In this document: one piece after another, positions 27,781 to 35,845 of the stretch
How the letters are laid out: each line of letters opens with the position of its first letter
Numbering within the stretch: position 1 is the stretch's first letter
Origin: an uncultured Bacteroidales bacterium
GTDB taxonomy: Bacteria; Bacteroidota; Bacteroidia; Bacteroidales; UBA932
DNA: 58,225 nucleotides
Reading direction: 5' to 3'
Assembly (NCBI GenBank): GCA_944326315.1
Contig: CALVDP010000008.1
Span: 1-58,225, forward strand
The notes under the pieces: generated by a model
The model's input: only the letters and a program-made list of their open reading frames with translations
The model's database searches: none
What the model was told of the DNA's origin: nothing
Translations under genes and position numbers: made by a program

Positions 27781-27837
27781 CCGGCAAGGCACGGAAGATA
27801 ATGTTTAACCCGCTAGTTTGTTTTAAGTATTATTACA

Positions 27838-29712
27838 ATGGAAGAAAACAAAACAGTAACAGCAGAGGCAGCTCCTGCAACAGAGCCGGTACAGGAATCC
27901 GCACCGGTTGCAGAAGTGAAGGAGACCGCTGCTGCAAAGGAACCAGGAACGGTTTCCAATGCATCAATTGACCCGGACAAATTTGACTGGGATGCCTTCG
28001 AAGGTACGAATGTTTCCGCCGAAGACAAGAAGAAAATCGAGGACCAGTACGACCAGACACTTTCAAAGGTAGTCGAGAACGAGGTCGTGGAAGGTGTTGT
28101 CACTTCAATCAGCAAGAGAGAGGTGATCGTGAACATCGGCTACAAGAGCGAAGGTGTCATCATGGCTCCGGAGTTCCGCTACAACCCTGACCTCAAGGTA
28201 GGTGACAAGGTCGAAGTCTTCGTAGAGACAGCAGAGGACAAGAAAGGCCAGCTCGTGCTTTCGCACAAGAAGGCCCGTGCACTCCGTTCATGGGATATGG
28301 TCAACGCAGCATACAATGCAGGCGAAGTGGTCAAAGGCTATGTCAAGACACGCACCAAGGGCGGTATGATCGTGGATATCTTCGGTATCGAGGCATTCCT
28401 TCCTGGTTCGCAGATCGATGTCAAGCCTATCAGGGACTACGATCAGTATGTCGACACTACAATGGACTTCAAGATCGTCAAGATCAACCAGGAGTTCAGG
28501 AATGTGGTCGTATCTCACAAGGCTCTTATCGAGGCCGAGCTTGAGCAGCAGAAGATGCAGATCATCGGCAAACTCGAGAAAGGCCAGGTACTTGAAGGTA
28601 CAGTCAAGAACATCACAGGCTACGGCGTATTCGTGGACCTCGGCGGTGTGGACGGACTTATCCATATCACTGACCTCTCATGGGGCAGGATCAACCACCC
28701 TGAGGAAGTCGTTCATCTCGACCAGAAGATCAATGTCGTGATCCTTGATTTCGACGAGTCCAAGAAGAGGATTGCCCTCGGACTCAAGCAGCTTACACCG
28801 CATCCGTGGTCAGCTCTCGACCCGAACCTGAAGGTAGGCGACAAGGTGAAAGGCAAGGTAGTGCTCATCGCAGACTACGGCGCATTCGTGGAGATAGAAC
28901 CTGGCGTGGAAGGACTTATCCATGTATCTGAAATGTCATGGTCTCCAAGGCTCCGTGTAGCCCAGGACTTCTTGAAGGTCGGCGACGAGGTAGAGGCGCA
29001 GATCCTTACCCTTGACAGGGAGGAGAAGAAGATGTCTCTCGGCCTCAAGCAGCTCATCCCTAATCCATGGGAGAATATCCGCGACAAATATCCTATCGGA
29101 TCGAAGCATACGGCTACAGTCCGCAATGTCACCAATTTCGGCGTATTCGCAGAGCTTGAGGAAGGCATCGAGGGTCTCGTTCATATCAGCGACCTTTCAT
29201 GGACCAAGATCAAGCATCCTTCAGAGCTTGTACAGCCTGGTGACAAGATAGATGTCGTGATCCTCGACTTCGATGAAGAGAACCACAAGCTCAGTCTCGG
29301 ACACAAGCAGCTCCTGCCTAATCCATGGGAAGACATAGAGTCTACATACCGTCCTGGTACTGTGCATACTCTCAAGATCGCCAATGTTTCAGACAAGGGG
29401 GCTACAATCGACCTCGGCAACGATATCGAAGGATTCTGCCCTGCCAAGGAACTTGTCAAGGAAGACGGTACTGCCGCAGCAGCAGGTGAAGAGCTTGCAT
29501 TCAAGGTGACTGACCTCAAGCGCAGCACAAGGAGAGTCGGACTTTCACATGTCAGGACTTATTCTGAGCCTAAGGCCGCCGACAAGCCGGCAAGCGAGTC
29601 AGACAGCACCAAGAAGGCAGTCAAGAAGATAAACTCCAACATCGAGAAGACTACTCTCGGAGACATTTCCGAGCTTGCGGCCCTCAAGTCAAAACTTGAA
29701 AAAGGCGAGTAA
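27838..29712 (+). CDS. rpsA: 30S ribosomal protein S1
   Basis: A 624-residue S1 protein that binds mRNA at the small ribosomal subunit. A charged, Ala/Glu-rich N-terminal extension of about 75 residues precedes six S1 (OB-fold) repeats; clear repeat cores are GVVTSISKREVIVNIGYKSEG, VKTRTKGGMIVDIFGIEAF, VKNITGYGVFVDLGGVDG, VLIADYGAFVEIEPGVEG, VRNVTNFGVFAELEEGIEG and a degenerate last one, each quoted in part. It is longer than the E. coli protein because of the terminal extensions. A 90-base leader separates the promoter from the ATG, and rnz follows after 11 bases. Confidence 0.95.
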   Translation: MEENKTVTAEAAPATEPVQESAPVAEVKETAAAKEPGTVSNASIDPDKFDWDAFEGTNVSAEDKKKIEDQYDQTLSKVVENEVVEGVVTSISKREVIVNIGYKSEGVIMAPEFRYNPDLKVGDKVEVFVETAEDKKGQLVLSHKKARALRSWDMVNAAYNAGEVVKGYVKTRTKGGMIVDIFGIEAFLPGSQIDVKPIRDYDQYVDTTMDFKIVKINQEFRNVVVSHKALIEAELEQQKMQIIGKLEKGQVLEGTVKNITGYGVFVDLGGVDGLIHITDLSWGRINHPEEVVHLDQKINVVILDFDESKKRIALGLKQLTPHPWSALDPNLKVGDKVKGKVVLIADYGAFVEIEPGVEGLIHVSEMSWSPRLRVAQDFLKVGDEVEAQILTLDREEKKMSLGLKQLIPNPWENIRDKYPIGSKHTATVRNVTNFGVFAELEEGIEGLVHISDLSWTKIKHPSELVQPGDKIDVVILDFDEENHKLSLGHKQLLPNPWEDIESTYRPGTVHTLKIANVSDKGATIDLGNDIEGFCPAKELVKEDGTAAAAGEELAFKVTDLKRSTRRVGLSHVRTYSEPKAADKPASESDSTKKAVKKINSNIEKTTLGDISELAALKSKLEKGE

Positions 29713-29723
29713 TCTTTTCGGAG

Positions 29724-30653
29724 ATGAACTTCACTCTGAATATATTGGGCACGGCTTCGGCCCTGCCCACTGTAAACAGATATCCAAGCGCCCAAGTACT
29801 GGATGTACGGGGGCGCTTGTTTTTGATTGACTGCGGTGAAGGTGTCCAGGTCCAGATCAGGAAATGCAGGCTTTCCATCCTTAAGATAGAGAGTATTTTC
29901 ATCACTCATCTTCACGGCGACCACACATTCGGTGTCTTCGGCCTGCTGTCAACCATGAGCATGCTCGGGAGAAAGGCGCCCATTGATATCTATGCGCCGG
30001 CTGCATTCGCCAAGGTGCTGGAAGATTTCATGGCATCTTTCGGTGAGGGCATGAAATTCGAGCCTGTCCATCATCCGGTATCCGCCACCGAGCCTCAGCT
30101 GATACACGAGACAGGCAACCTTGAGATACTGGCATTCCCACTCAGACACAGGATTGAGACATACGGCTATCTTTTCCGGGAGAAAACCCCTCGGAAAAAT
30201 GTACGGAAGGAGATCATAGAAAGGGACGGGCTGACACTGGCCGAAATAGCCATGCTCAAACGCGGGGAGGATGTGACAAGGCAGGACGGCACCGTCATAC
30301 TTAATTCAGAGGCAGCGTACCAGCCCTACGAGCCGAGAAGCTATGCCTACTGCAGCGATACCATGCCCTTCCCCCAGCTGTCAGACTGGGTCAGAGGAGT
30401 GGACCTGCTGTACCATGAGGCAACATTCCCGAATGAATACGCCGATCTTGCAAAAGTCACCTTCCACTCTACCACGGGTGATGCCGCAGGCTGTGCCCTG
30501 TCTGCCGGGGTGGGGAAGCTTGTCGTAGGGCATTATTCGTCCAGGTTCAGCGATGTATCATTCTACCTCGATGAACTTACATCCGTCTTTCCGGCATCAT
30601 GTCTCGGACATGAGGGCATGAAAATAGACATTCCTCTGAAAAGATATCAGTGA
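29724..30653 (+). CDS. rnz: Ribonuclease Z
   Basis: RNase Z cleaves tRNA precursors 3' of the discriminator base. The 309-residue metallo-beta-lactamase-fold protein begins NFTLNILGTASALPT and has the zinc motif H62-LHGDH (H62, H64, D66, H67) with downstream ligands in YCSDTMPF, LYHEATF, FHSTTGDAA and LVVGHYSSRF. Length is typical. Because the tRNA in this window has no encoded CCA, processing by RNase Z followed by CCA addition is expected. It lies 11 bases after rpsA and is probably co-transcribed. Confidence 0.95.
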   Translation: MNFTLNILGTASALPTVNRYPSAQVLDVRGRLFLIDCGEGVQVQIRKCRLSILKIESIFITHLHGDHTFGVFGLLSTMSMLGRKAPIDIYAPAAFAKVLEDFMASFGEGMKFEPVHHPVSATEPQLIHETGNLEILAFPLRHRIETYGYLFREKTPRKNVRKEIIERDGLTLAEIAMLKRGEDVTRQDGTVILNSEAAYQPYEPRSYAYCSDTMPFPQLSDWVRGVDLLYHEATFPNEYADLAKVTFHSTTGDAAGCALSAGVGKLVVGHYSSRFSDVSFYLDELTSVFPASCLGHEGMKIDIPLKRYQ

Positions 30654-30702
30654 CCGGGAGGAAACTTCCCGAGGATTCTTGCGTCTTTTGACGATTTACT
30701 TT

Positions 30703-30710
30703 TATCTTTG
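30703..30710 (+). promoter_or_regulatory. Putative -7 box of the glucosaminidase-mltG pair
   Basis: TATCTTTG is an exact TAnnTTTG match 20 bases before the ATG at 30731, with TTGC 20 bases upstream as a partial -33 box. A small CGGGA/TCCCG hairpin at 30656-30671 may end the rnz transcript. Confidence 0.55.
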
Positions 30711-30730
30711 TCTCTTCCAAACATAGAAAA

Positions 30731-31813
30731 ATGAAGAAATTTGCGGTATATTTCCTTATACTTTGCTTATTGCCGGCATTTTCAGGCTGCGGCTCCCTTT
30801 CAAAGGTATCCTCATCCCGTGATGATGCCGGTGCGGTTTTTTCAGGCGCCGGAGACAGCCCCCAGCTTAACTATATTTCAAGGTATTCGCGCATTGCTGT
30901 CGAGGAAAGGAAACGCTCGGGAGTACCGGCCAGCATAACGCTTGCCCAGGGTATGCTTGAGTCCGGGAACGGAATGTCCGAACTTGCGGTAAGGGGCAAC
31001 AATCATTTCGGCATCAAGTGCCACGACTGGAAAGGCCAGAAAATCTATTACGATGACGACAGGAAGGGGGAGTGCTTCAGGAAATACCGGACTCCGGAAG
31101 AATCCTACAGGGACCATTCAGACTTCCTCCGTTACAGGGACAGATACAAGTTCCTCTTCGAGTTCCGTGTGACAGACTACAAGTCATGGGCTTATGGCCT
31201 GAAAAAGGCCGGATACGCCACTGACCCGTCGTATCCGAAGAAGCTTATAAACCTGATAGAGGAATATGACCTTGACCGGTTTGACAGAGCATTGCCGAAA
31301 AAGACACGCCAGGGCGCGGACAAGTCAGGAAAAGACAGCAAACCTGCAGCCGATGCAGGATACAGGAATGATGACCTTGCGGAAGAAGCCTCCGTACCGG
31401 CAACACCGGCCGAGCTTGAGACTCCCAAGCCGCTTTCCGACAGGCAGGGAAAGACAATGCATCTTTCGCTCTCCAGACAGCTCTTCTCACAGAACGGTGT
31501 TCCTTTCGTATATTCGGCGGAGGGGGAGACTTACGCCGACATTGCCAGGTCATACGACCTGTTTACCGGAGAGATATTGCGCTACAACGATCTTGAGAGC
31601 GACTGTGATCTTCTGCCCGGGACGGTAGTATATCTTCAGCCTAAGAAGTCCCGTGCGGCAAGACAGGTGGACAAATATGTGGCCGACGGCGGCGAGACAC
31701 TGAGAGATATAGCCCAGAGATACGCTGTCCGGATGAAAAGCCTGCTGAAACTGAACGGCATGGAGGCCGACAGGACATTGGATGAAGGAGAAATGATACT
31801 GCTCAGAAAATGA
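30731..31813 (+). CDS. Lipoprotein endo-beta-N-acetylglucosaminidase with two LysM domains
   Basis: A 360-residue peptidoglycan hydrolase. A lipoprotein signal ends at C20 (LLPAFSGC). The glucosaminidase (FlgJ/LytG-type) domain spans about 45-180, with the likely catalytic E77 in LAQGMLESGNG followed by NNHFGIKC. Two LysM domains, near 255-300 and 313-358, would bind peptidoglycan; the linker between is Pro/Lys-rich. It overlaps the next gene, mltG, by four bases (ATGA), a strong sign of coupled translation, so a glucosaminidase and a transglycosylase are made together for cell wall turnover. Confidence 0.92.
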   Translation: MKKFAVYFLILCLLPAFSGCGSLSKVSSSRDDAGAVFSGAGDSPQLNYISRYSRIAVEERKRSGVPASITLAQGMLESGNGMSELAVRGNNHFGIKCHDWKGQKIYYDDDRKGECFRKYRTPEESYRDHSDFLRYRDRYKFLFEFRVTDYKSWAYGLKKAGYATDPSYPKKLINLIEEYDLDRFDRALPKKTRQGADKSGKDSKPAADAGYRNDDLAEEASVPATPAELETPKPLSDRQGKTMHLSLSRQLFSQNGVPFVYSAEGETYADIARSYDLFTGEILRYNDLESDCDLLPGTVVYLQPKKSRAARQVDKYVADGGETLRDIAQRYAVRMKSLLKLNGMEADRTLDEGEMILLRK

Positions 31814-32862
31814 TGTTGAAAAAGAAAAGTATATTGGCTGTATCCGCAGCTTTCATAGTGCTTGCCGCGTCTGCAGGTGTTTTTGCCGGGACCAGGTACT
31901 GGCTTGACAGGAAGGCCCCGTGCTTCGGGAATGAATATGTACTCTATGTCTATCCGGAAACAGAATCGGGCGCCGTCCTGGATTCAATAGCTGCAGGAGC
32001 TTCCGCAAAAAGAAAGGGCAGCCTTGTGCGCTGTGCTGAAGCTTTCGGCCTTGAAAGCGGCATGAAGCCGGGTAAATATGTCATCAGGCCGGAGTATTCC
32101 GCGGCGTATGTTGTCAGGATGCTCCTGAACGGCTGGCAGACCCCGCAGAATCTCACCCTGTCAGGGACAATAAGGTCCAAAGGTAGACTGGCTAAGGCCG
32201 TGGATCTGCAGATGATGGCGGATTCGGCAGAATTTGCCGCAGCTCTTGAAGACACTACGTTTCTCGCAGGCTACGGCTTCACTCCTGAAAATGTCTTCGC
32301 CCTCTTTCTCCCCGATACTTACGAGATGTACTGGACAGCTTCCGTAAAAGATATATTCGACAGGTTCAAGAAAGAATACGACCGTTTCTGGACAGAGGAG
32401 CGCGTACGGCTGGCGGAGCAACAGGGCCTGTCTCCGATGGAGGTATCCGTGCTCGCTTCGATTGTGAACGGCGAGACGCTGAAGACGGCTGAATATCCGG
32501 TCATAGCAGGTGTCTATCTGAACCGTCTCAACCGCGGGATGAAACTCCAGGCCGATCCGACGGTATGTTTCTGCTTCGACTATACTCTTGACAGGGTGCT
32601 CAGAAAGCATCTTGCCGTGGATTCCCCGTACAATACGTACAAGTACAAAGGCCTGCCTCCTGCACCCATAAGTGTCCCTCCGAAAGCCTGCATCGACGCT
32701 GTACTGCATCCAGACACACATGGATACATGTATTTCTGCGCAAGCCCCGCATTTGACGGAACACACAGGTTCGCGGTGACATACAGGGAACACCTCAAAA
32801 ACGCCAGGGAGTTCCAGCGTGCACTGACCGCCCGTCAGAGGGCGGCTTCATCGGCTTCCTGA
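31810..32862 (+). CDS. mltG: Endolytic murein transglycosylase MltG
   Basis: MltG cuts nascent peptidoglycan strands at the inner membrane. The 350-residue protein has one N-terminal membrane helix (residues about 6-27) and a YceG-like catalytic domain with ASIVNGETLKTAEYP around residues 216-230 and VYLNRLNRGMKLQADPTV following. In most relatives the motif reads IVExET; here the first Glu is Asn (N220) while E222 is kept. The C-terminal YFCASPAFDGTHRFAVTYREH is normal. The 3' end overlaps the convergent gene at 32835 by 28 bases. Confidence 0.93.
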   Translation: MMLKKKSILAVSAAFIVLAASAGVFAGTRYWLDRKAPCFGNEYVLYVYPETESGAVLDSIAAGASAKRKGSLVRCAEAFGLESGMKPGKYVIRPEYSAAYVVRMLLNGWQTPQNLTLSGTIRSKGRLAKAVDLQMMADSAEFAAALEDTTFLAGYGFTPENVFALFLPDTYEMYWTASVKDIFDRFKKEYDRFWTEERVRLAEQQGLSPMEVSVLASIVNGETLKTAEYPVIAGVYLNRLNRGMKLQADPTVCFCFDYTLDRVLRKHLAVDSPYNTYKYKGLPPAPISVPPKACIDAVLHPDTHGYMYFCASPAFDGTHRFAVTYREHLKNAREFQRALTARQRAASSAS

Positions 32863-33344
32863 GATTCTTTCATCTGCAGCAGCCTGGATGCTATGATACG
32901 CGCCGAACACGCCACAAGTTCCGGACAAGGGCGCTTCCGGTAATATTCAGGAGTGCGCTGGGAGGGAGCTGGTGACTCTTCTTTTTTGGCCGTGATTCCA
33001 AGCAGTTCCCTGCAGATGATACTTCCGTTCTCTTTCCTGAATTCATCGGCGAGTTCCTGCACAAGTGCGTAATTAGCCGTCCTTTCCTTCATGTCTTTCG
33101 GCCGAATGGCCGGTGACATGAAACCGGCGGCCATGCCCATGGCTGTGACTGTCCCGCACACTTCTCTCATCCTGGCCATTCCGCCTCCGAAGCCCGAAGC
33201 AATTGTAGCGGCAGTAGTCCCGTCAATTCCGAAAATATCGCTGAATGCCAGCATTACGGCCTGGCAGCAATTGTAACCGTCAAGAAAGTTCTGCCTGGCC
33301 ATGCCGGCTCTTTCCTCAATGTTGAAATTATCAGGTAAATGCAT
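32835..33344 (-). CDS. C_GCAxxG_C_C family protein (putative redox protein)
   Basis: A 169-residue cytoplasmic protein of the family named after its spaced cysteines: NCCQAVMLAF, FGGGMARMREVCGTVTAMG and a later IICRELLG and CPELVACSA. The pattern suggests disulfide chemistry or metal binding, but no function is established. The ATG at 33344 is preferred; the frame is open 8 codons further. The C-terminal tail (KKEESPAPSQRT and beyond) is charged. Its 3' end overlaps mltG on the other strand by 28 bases. A TATCTTTG box lies 22 bases before the ATG. Confidence 0.88.
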   Translation of the reverse strand: MHLPDNFNIEERAGMARQNFLDGYNCCQAVMLAFSDIFGIDGTTAATIASGFGGGMARMREVCGTVTAMGMAAGFMSPAIRPKDMKERTANYALVQELADEFRKENGSIICRELLGITAKKEESPAPSQRTPEYYRKRPCPELVACSARIIASRLLQMKESQEADEAAL

Positions 33345-33365
33345 TTTGATCCGAAAATTGGGGGA

Positions 33366-33373
33366 CAAAGATA
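33366..33373 (-). promoter_or_regulatory. Putative -7 box of the C_GCAxxG_C_C gene
   Basis: The minus strand reads TATCTTTG, an exact TAnnTTTG match, with CTTG 20 bases upstream as a partial -33 box. The leader would be only about 15 bases. Confidence 0.55.
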
Positions 33374-33450
33374 TACATAATGGGCTGATCCGTCAAGTGA
33401 AGTTTCTTATATCGTCATTATATCGTCATCCCGGCATATCTGAAAAAGAA

Positions 33451-33653
33451 AAGGAGTGACCCAAAAGTCCTTTTGGGTCACTCCTCAAACGTCTTTCTTC
33501 GAAAGACAAAATCCATCCTAACCCCCTGCACCCCGGGGATTAACCTTGACAGGTTTTCCTCCTTCGCACCTCAGGAATATCCGTACCAGTCCGGTATTCC
33601 ATTCGGTTTGTCGTCGGTTTCGCTTCCTCCGGTCGCGGTCCCTTCGGGACTTT
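33451..33653 (+). repeat. Dispersed hairpin-rich repeat, copy 3, with an internal insert
   Basis: The first palindrome (33452-33485) is perfect: AGGAGTGACCCAAAAG, TC, then its exact complement. It differs from copies 1 and 2 at three paired positions and each change is compensated. The second hairpin (GTCTTTC-TTC-GAAAGAC) is intact. After CATCCTAACCCCCTGCACCC the palindromic CCCCCTATTAGGGGG is replaced by about 80 unrelated bases, and the element resumes at TCGCTTCCTCCGG and ends with GTCCC-TTC-GGGAC. It fills most of the 368-base gap between two leftward genes. Confidence 0.88.
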
Positions 33654-33712
33654 CGAAACAGCTCCTGACGTTTTTCTGCGAAAACGGAATATCTCTCAGG
33701 ATCCTGTCCCGG

Positions 33713-34612
33713 TTAGAAGTAGAAAGTCACTGAAATATTCTGTCCTATGTTGTTTGTCCCGAAACTGAAGCCATGTGAACTCGGGCTTTCGAGTTCTGTC
33801 CATGTCTCCACTGCATTGCTGACTGTATTGTATCCCTCTGCAGTGTAGTATGTAGCCTGGGTCCAGTTGTATATGGCTGATATGTTGATTTCCCCGCCTA
33901 TTGAGATTTTAGGGGCTACAAACCACTCTATCCCGGCAGAAAGAATAGCACCTGCATAGTGTGTCGGCTCATTTGAGAAACGGGAAAGATAACGCATGTA
34001 GCTGAAGCCGTCGGGAAGCGGGTTTACAGAAGCGTTGCCGAATGCAGTGGACGGATTCTGATTGACCTCGGTGACAGCATTGCCATAGCTGAATCTTGCC
34101 CTGTCGTAACTGAACGCATAGATGAGACCGGCGCTGAAGACTCCCTGGACACGGCGTTTCCCGACCCGGTATTCGGCTGCCACACTGAAGCTTCCTCCGC
34201 TTTCGACTGTCCTGTAGGAATCTATGAGCTTCTTCCCGGACAGAGGATTGGCGAGCAGTTCAGCATCGTCAGGGACATACTGGTTGGTGGTATTCCCGTC
34301 ATGGATCCATCCGAGGTTCACCCTGATCCCGAGATTGTCTGTCACCATATATTTTCCCGCTATCGACACGGACGGCTGGTGCAGTCCTCCGGTGTTGTAC
34401 GGACTGCCTCCGAAAGATCCTATTGTCTGGTCTGCGGTGTTGTTGAAAATGTTGCCCACGAAATTAATGAATGGGTTAGCGCTTACGCTGATGGCGAAGT
34501 CTCCCTCCTCTGGAAGGTAGTCACGCACATCTTTCATTGTCTTGGAATCCTCCGCTGAAAGTGCAGTGCAGAGGAAAGCGAGGGCCGCTGCAAGTATTAT
34601 AGTCTTTTTCAT
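33713..34612 (-). CDS. Outer membrane beta-barrel protein of unknown role
   Basis: A 299-residue protein with a signal peptide (MKKTIILAAALAFLCTALSA) and an alternating beta-strand pattern ending in the aromatic residue F (NISVTFYF), as in outer membrane barrels. Strands such as GIRVNLGWIHD, FSVAAEYRVGKRRVQGVFSAGLIYAFSY and ISIGGEINISAIYNW (each shorter in the protein) support this. No specific family was recognised. It lies 19 bases after the lipoprotein gene that precedes it on the same strand, and the two are probably one operon, so a surface complex of the two is a reasonable guess. Confidence 0.75.
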   Translation of the reverse strand: MKKTIILAAALAFLCTALSAEDSKTMKDVRDYLPEEGDFAISVSANPFINFVGNIFNNTADQTIGSFGGSPYNTGGLHQPSVSIAGKYMVTDNLGIRVNLGWIHDGNTTNQYVPDDAELLANPLSGKKLIDSYRTVESGGSFSVAAEYRVGKRRVQGVFSAGLIYAFSYDRARFSYGNAVTEVNQNPSTAFGNASVNPLPDGFSYMRYLSRFSNEPTHYAGAILSAGIEWFVAPKISIGGEINISAIYNWTQATYYTAEGYNTVSNAVETWTELESPSSHGFSFGTNNIGQNISVTFYF

Positions 34613-34631
34613 GTCCGTTGCCTTTTAGATA

Positions 34632-35720
34632 TTACCACCCAAGCTTGTTGTTGGAACTGCGCGGGATTGTGTTGCCGTCGCTTGTCTCGAATACCGTCAC
34701 ACCGTACAGGTTCTCGCGGCTGACAGGCTCGGTTTCGACAGTGATGGCAGATACTTCGACAGGGATGAGCTTGTTGCTGTCGGAAAGTGTGGCAGTCCCC
34801 TCGGCATACTGGTAGATGACATCGACATCCTGTGTCCTCCAGCTGTATTCGACAGGGTATGAGTATGATACCGTACAGCAGTAACGGTGTGTGAAGTTCG
34901 TTTCAAGGGAAGCATCGGTGCTTGCCGTGAATTCCGTATCCATATCCCAGCAATTTGACGGCAGGGTCATGGATGCACTATAATTCCCGTCGTTGTCCGT
35001 GACAGCGGTGACGGTGATCCTGACAGGGGAGGCGCTGCGGTCTGAAGGATCGGATACCGAAGCTTCGATCTTCACGGTCCTCCTTTCGAGCGGATTTGTC
35101 CCGGCGATGTAGTATTCGTCGGAAGTCTCGTCCACTCCAGTGGCCCTCAGCCATGTCTCCACTTCAGCCTTTCCGTTGACCTCTATCGTCTGGTCAAATG
35201 TGACAGGAAGCGTATCGTCGCTCCTGACAATCATGTCCCTTGTGTAGACCATTTTCTGTGACATGCTGACAGTCAGGCTTTCAGAGCTGCCGGACACGAC
35301 ATTGTTGTACAGGGCGTCGCTGATGGAGACAATGCTCATGTCTGCCTGTGCGAAGCTTTTCTGTGCGTTGAACGGAAGTACGGTGACAGTGGCGCTGACA
35401 GGGCTGTTTCCCACCGGTATTTCAATCCTGTAATTGCCGTTCTCGTCTGTGACAGTCTCGAAATACTGGTTGCCCTGTGCGCCGCCTGCGTAGTCTGACG
35501 TCGGAATTGTCACCATTACAGTCTGGCTTGCTGCAGGAAGCCTGTGGTTCGAGATTACGGCGCCGTTGACTTCGTAGTCGCCGACCTCGTATTCCACTGT
35601 GCCTGTCAAAACGGCGTCCGAAGGGATTGATTCAAGTCTAAGTTCAGATTGTTCCTTCTGGCAGGAAACCATGGCAGCCACGGCCAGGAAAAGGCCGGCT
35701 GCAAAAAGAGAATTCTTCAT
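34632..35720 (-). CDS. Lipoprotein with carboxypeptidase-regulatory-like beta domains
   Basis: A 362-residue lipoprotein: the signal ends at C20 (AVAAMVSC). The start at 35720 is chosen because it gives this signal; the frame is open 11 codons further. Residues about 35-125 read like a carboxypeptidase-regulatory domain (LTGTVEYEVGDYEVNGAVIS, then ENGNYRIEIPVG), and a second similar unit is near 240-270 (DNDGNYSASMTLP). The rest is beta-rich and Ser/Thr/Val-rich. I do not recognise a specific function. It is followed 19 bases later by the barrel gene, suggesting a joint role at the cell surface. Confidence 0.75.
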   Translation of the reverse strand: MKNSLFAAGLFLAVAAMVSCQKEQSELRLESIPSDAVLTGTVEYEVGDYEVNGAVISNHRLPAASQTVMVTIPTSDYAGGAQGNQYFETVTDENGNYRIEIPVGNSPVSATVTVLPFNAQKSFAQADMSIVSISDALYNNVVSGSSESLTVSMSQKMVYTRDMIVRSDDTLPVTFDQTIEVNGKAEVETWLRATGVDETSDEYYIAGTNPLERRTVKIEASVSDPSDRSASPVRITVTAVTDNDGNYSASMTLPSNCWDMDTEFTASTDASLETNFTHRYCCTVSYSYPVEYSWRTQDVDVIYQYAEGTATLSDSNKLIPVEVSAITVETEPVSRENLYGVTVFETSDGNTIPRSSNNKLGW

Positions 35721-35754
35721 GATAATAGATTTAGAATTGATTAATAAAAACACT

Positions 35755-35762
35755 CAAACTTA
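35755..35762 (-). promoter_or_regulatory. Putative -7 box of the lipoprotein-barrel operon
   Basis: The minus strand reads TAAGTTTG, an exact TAnnTTTG match 34 bases before the ATG. No TTTG is seen at -33. Confidence 0.5.
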
Positions 35763-35845
35763 AAATAAAAACTTCAGATAGATGCAGTTTTTTCTTTTTT
35801 TGTTGCAAATTTTTCTCTTTTTATCATGATTTCTGCAGAAAATTC

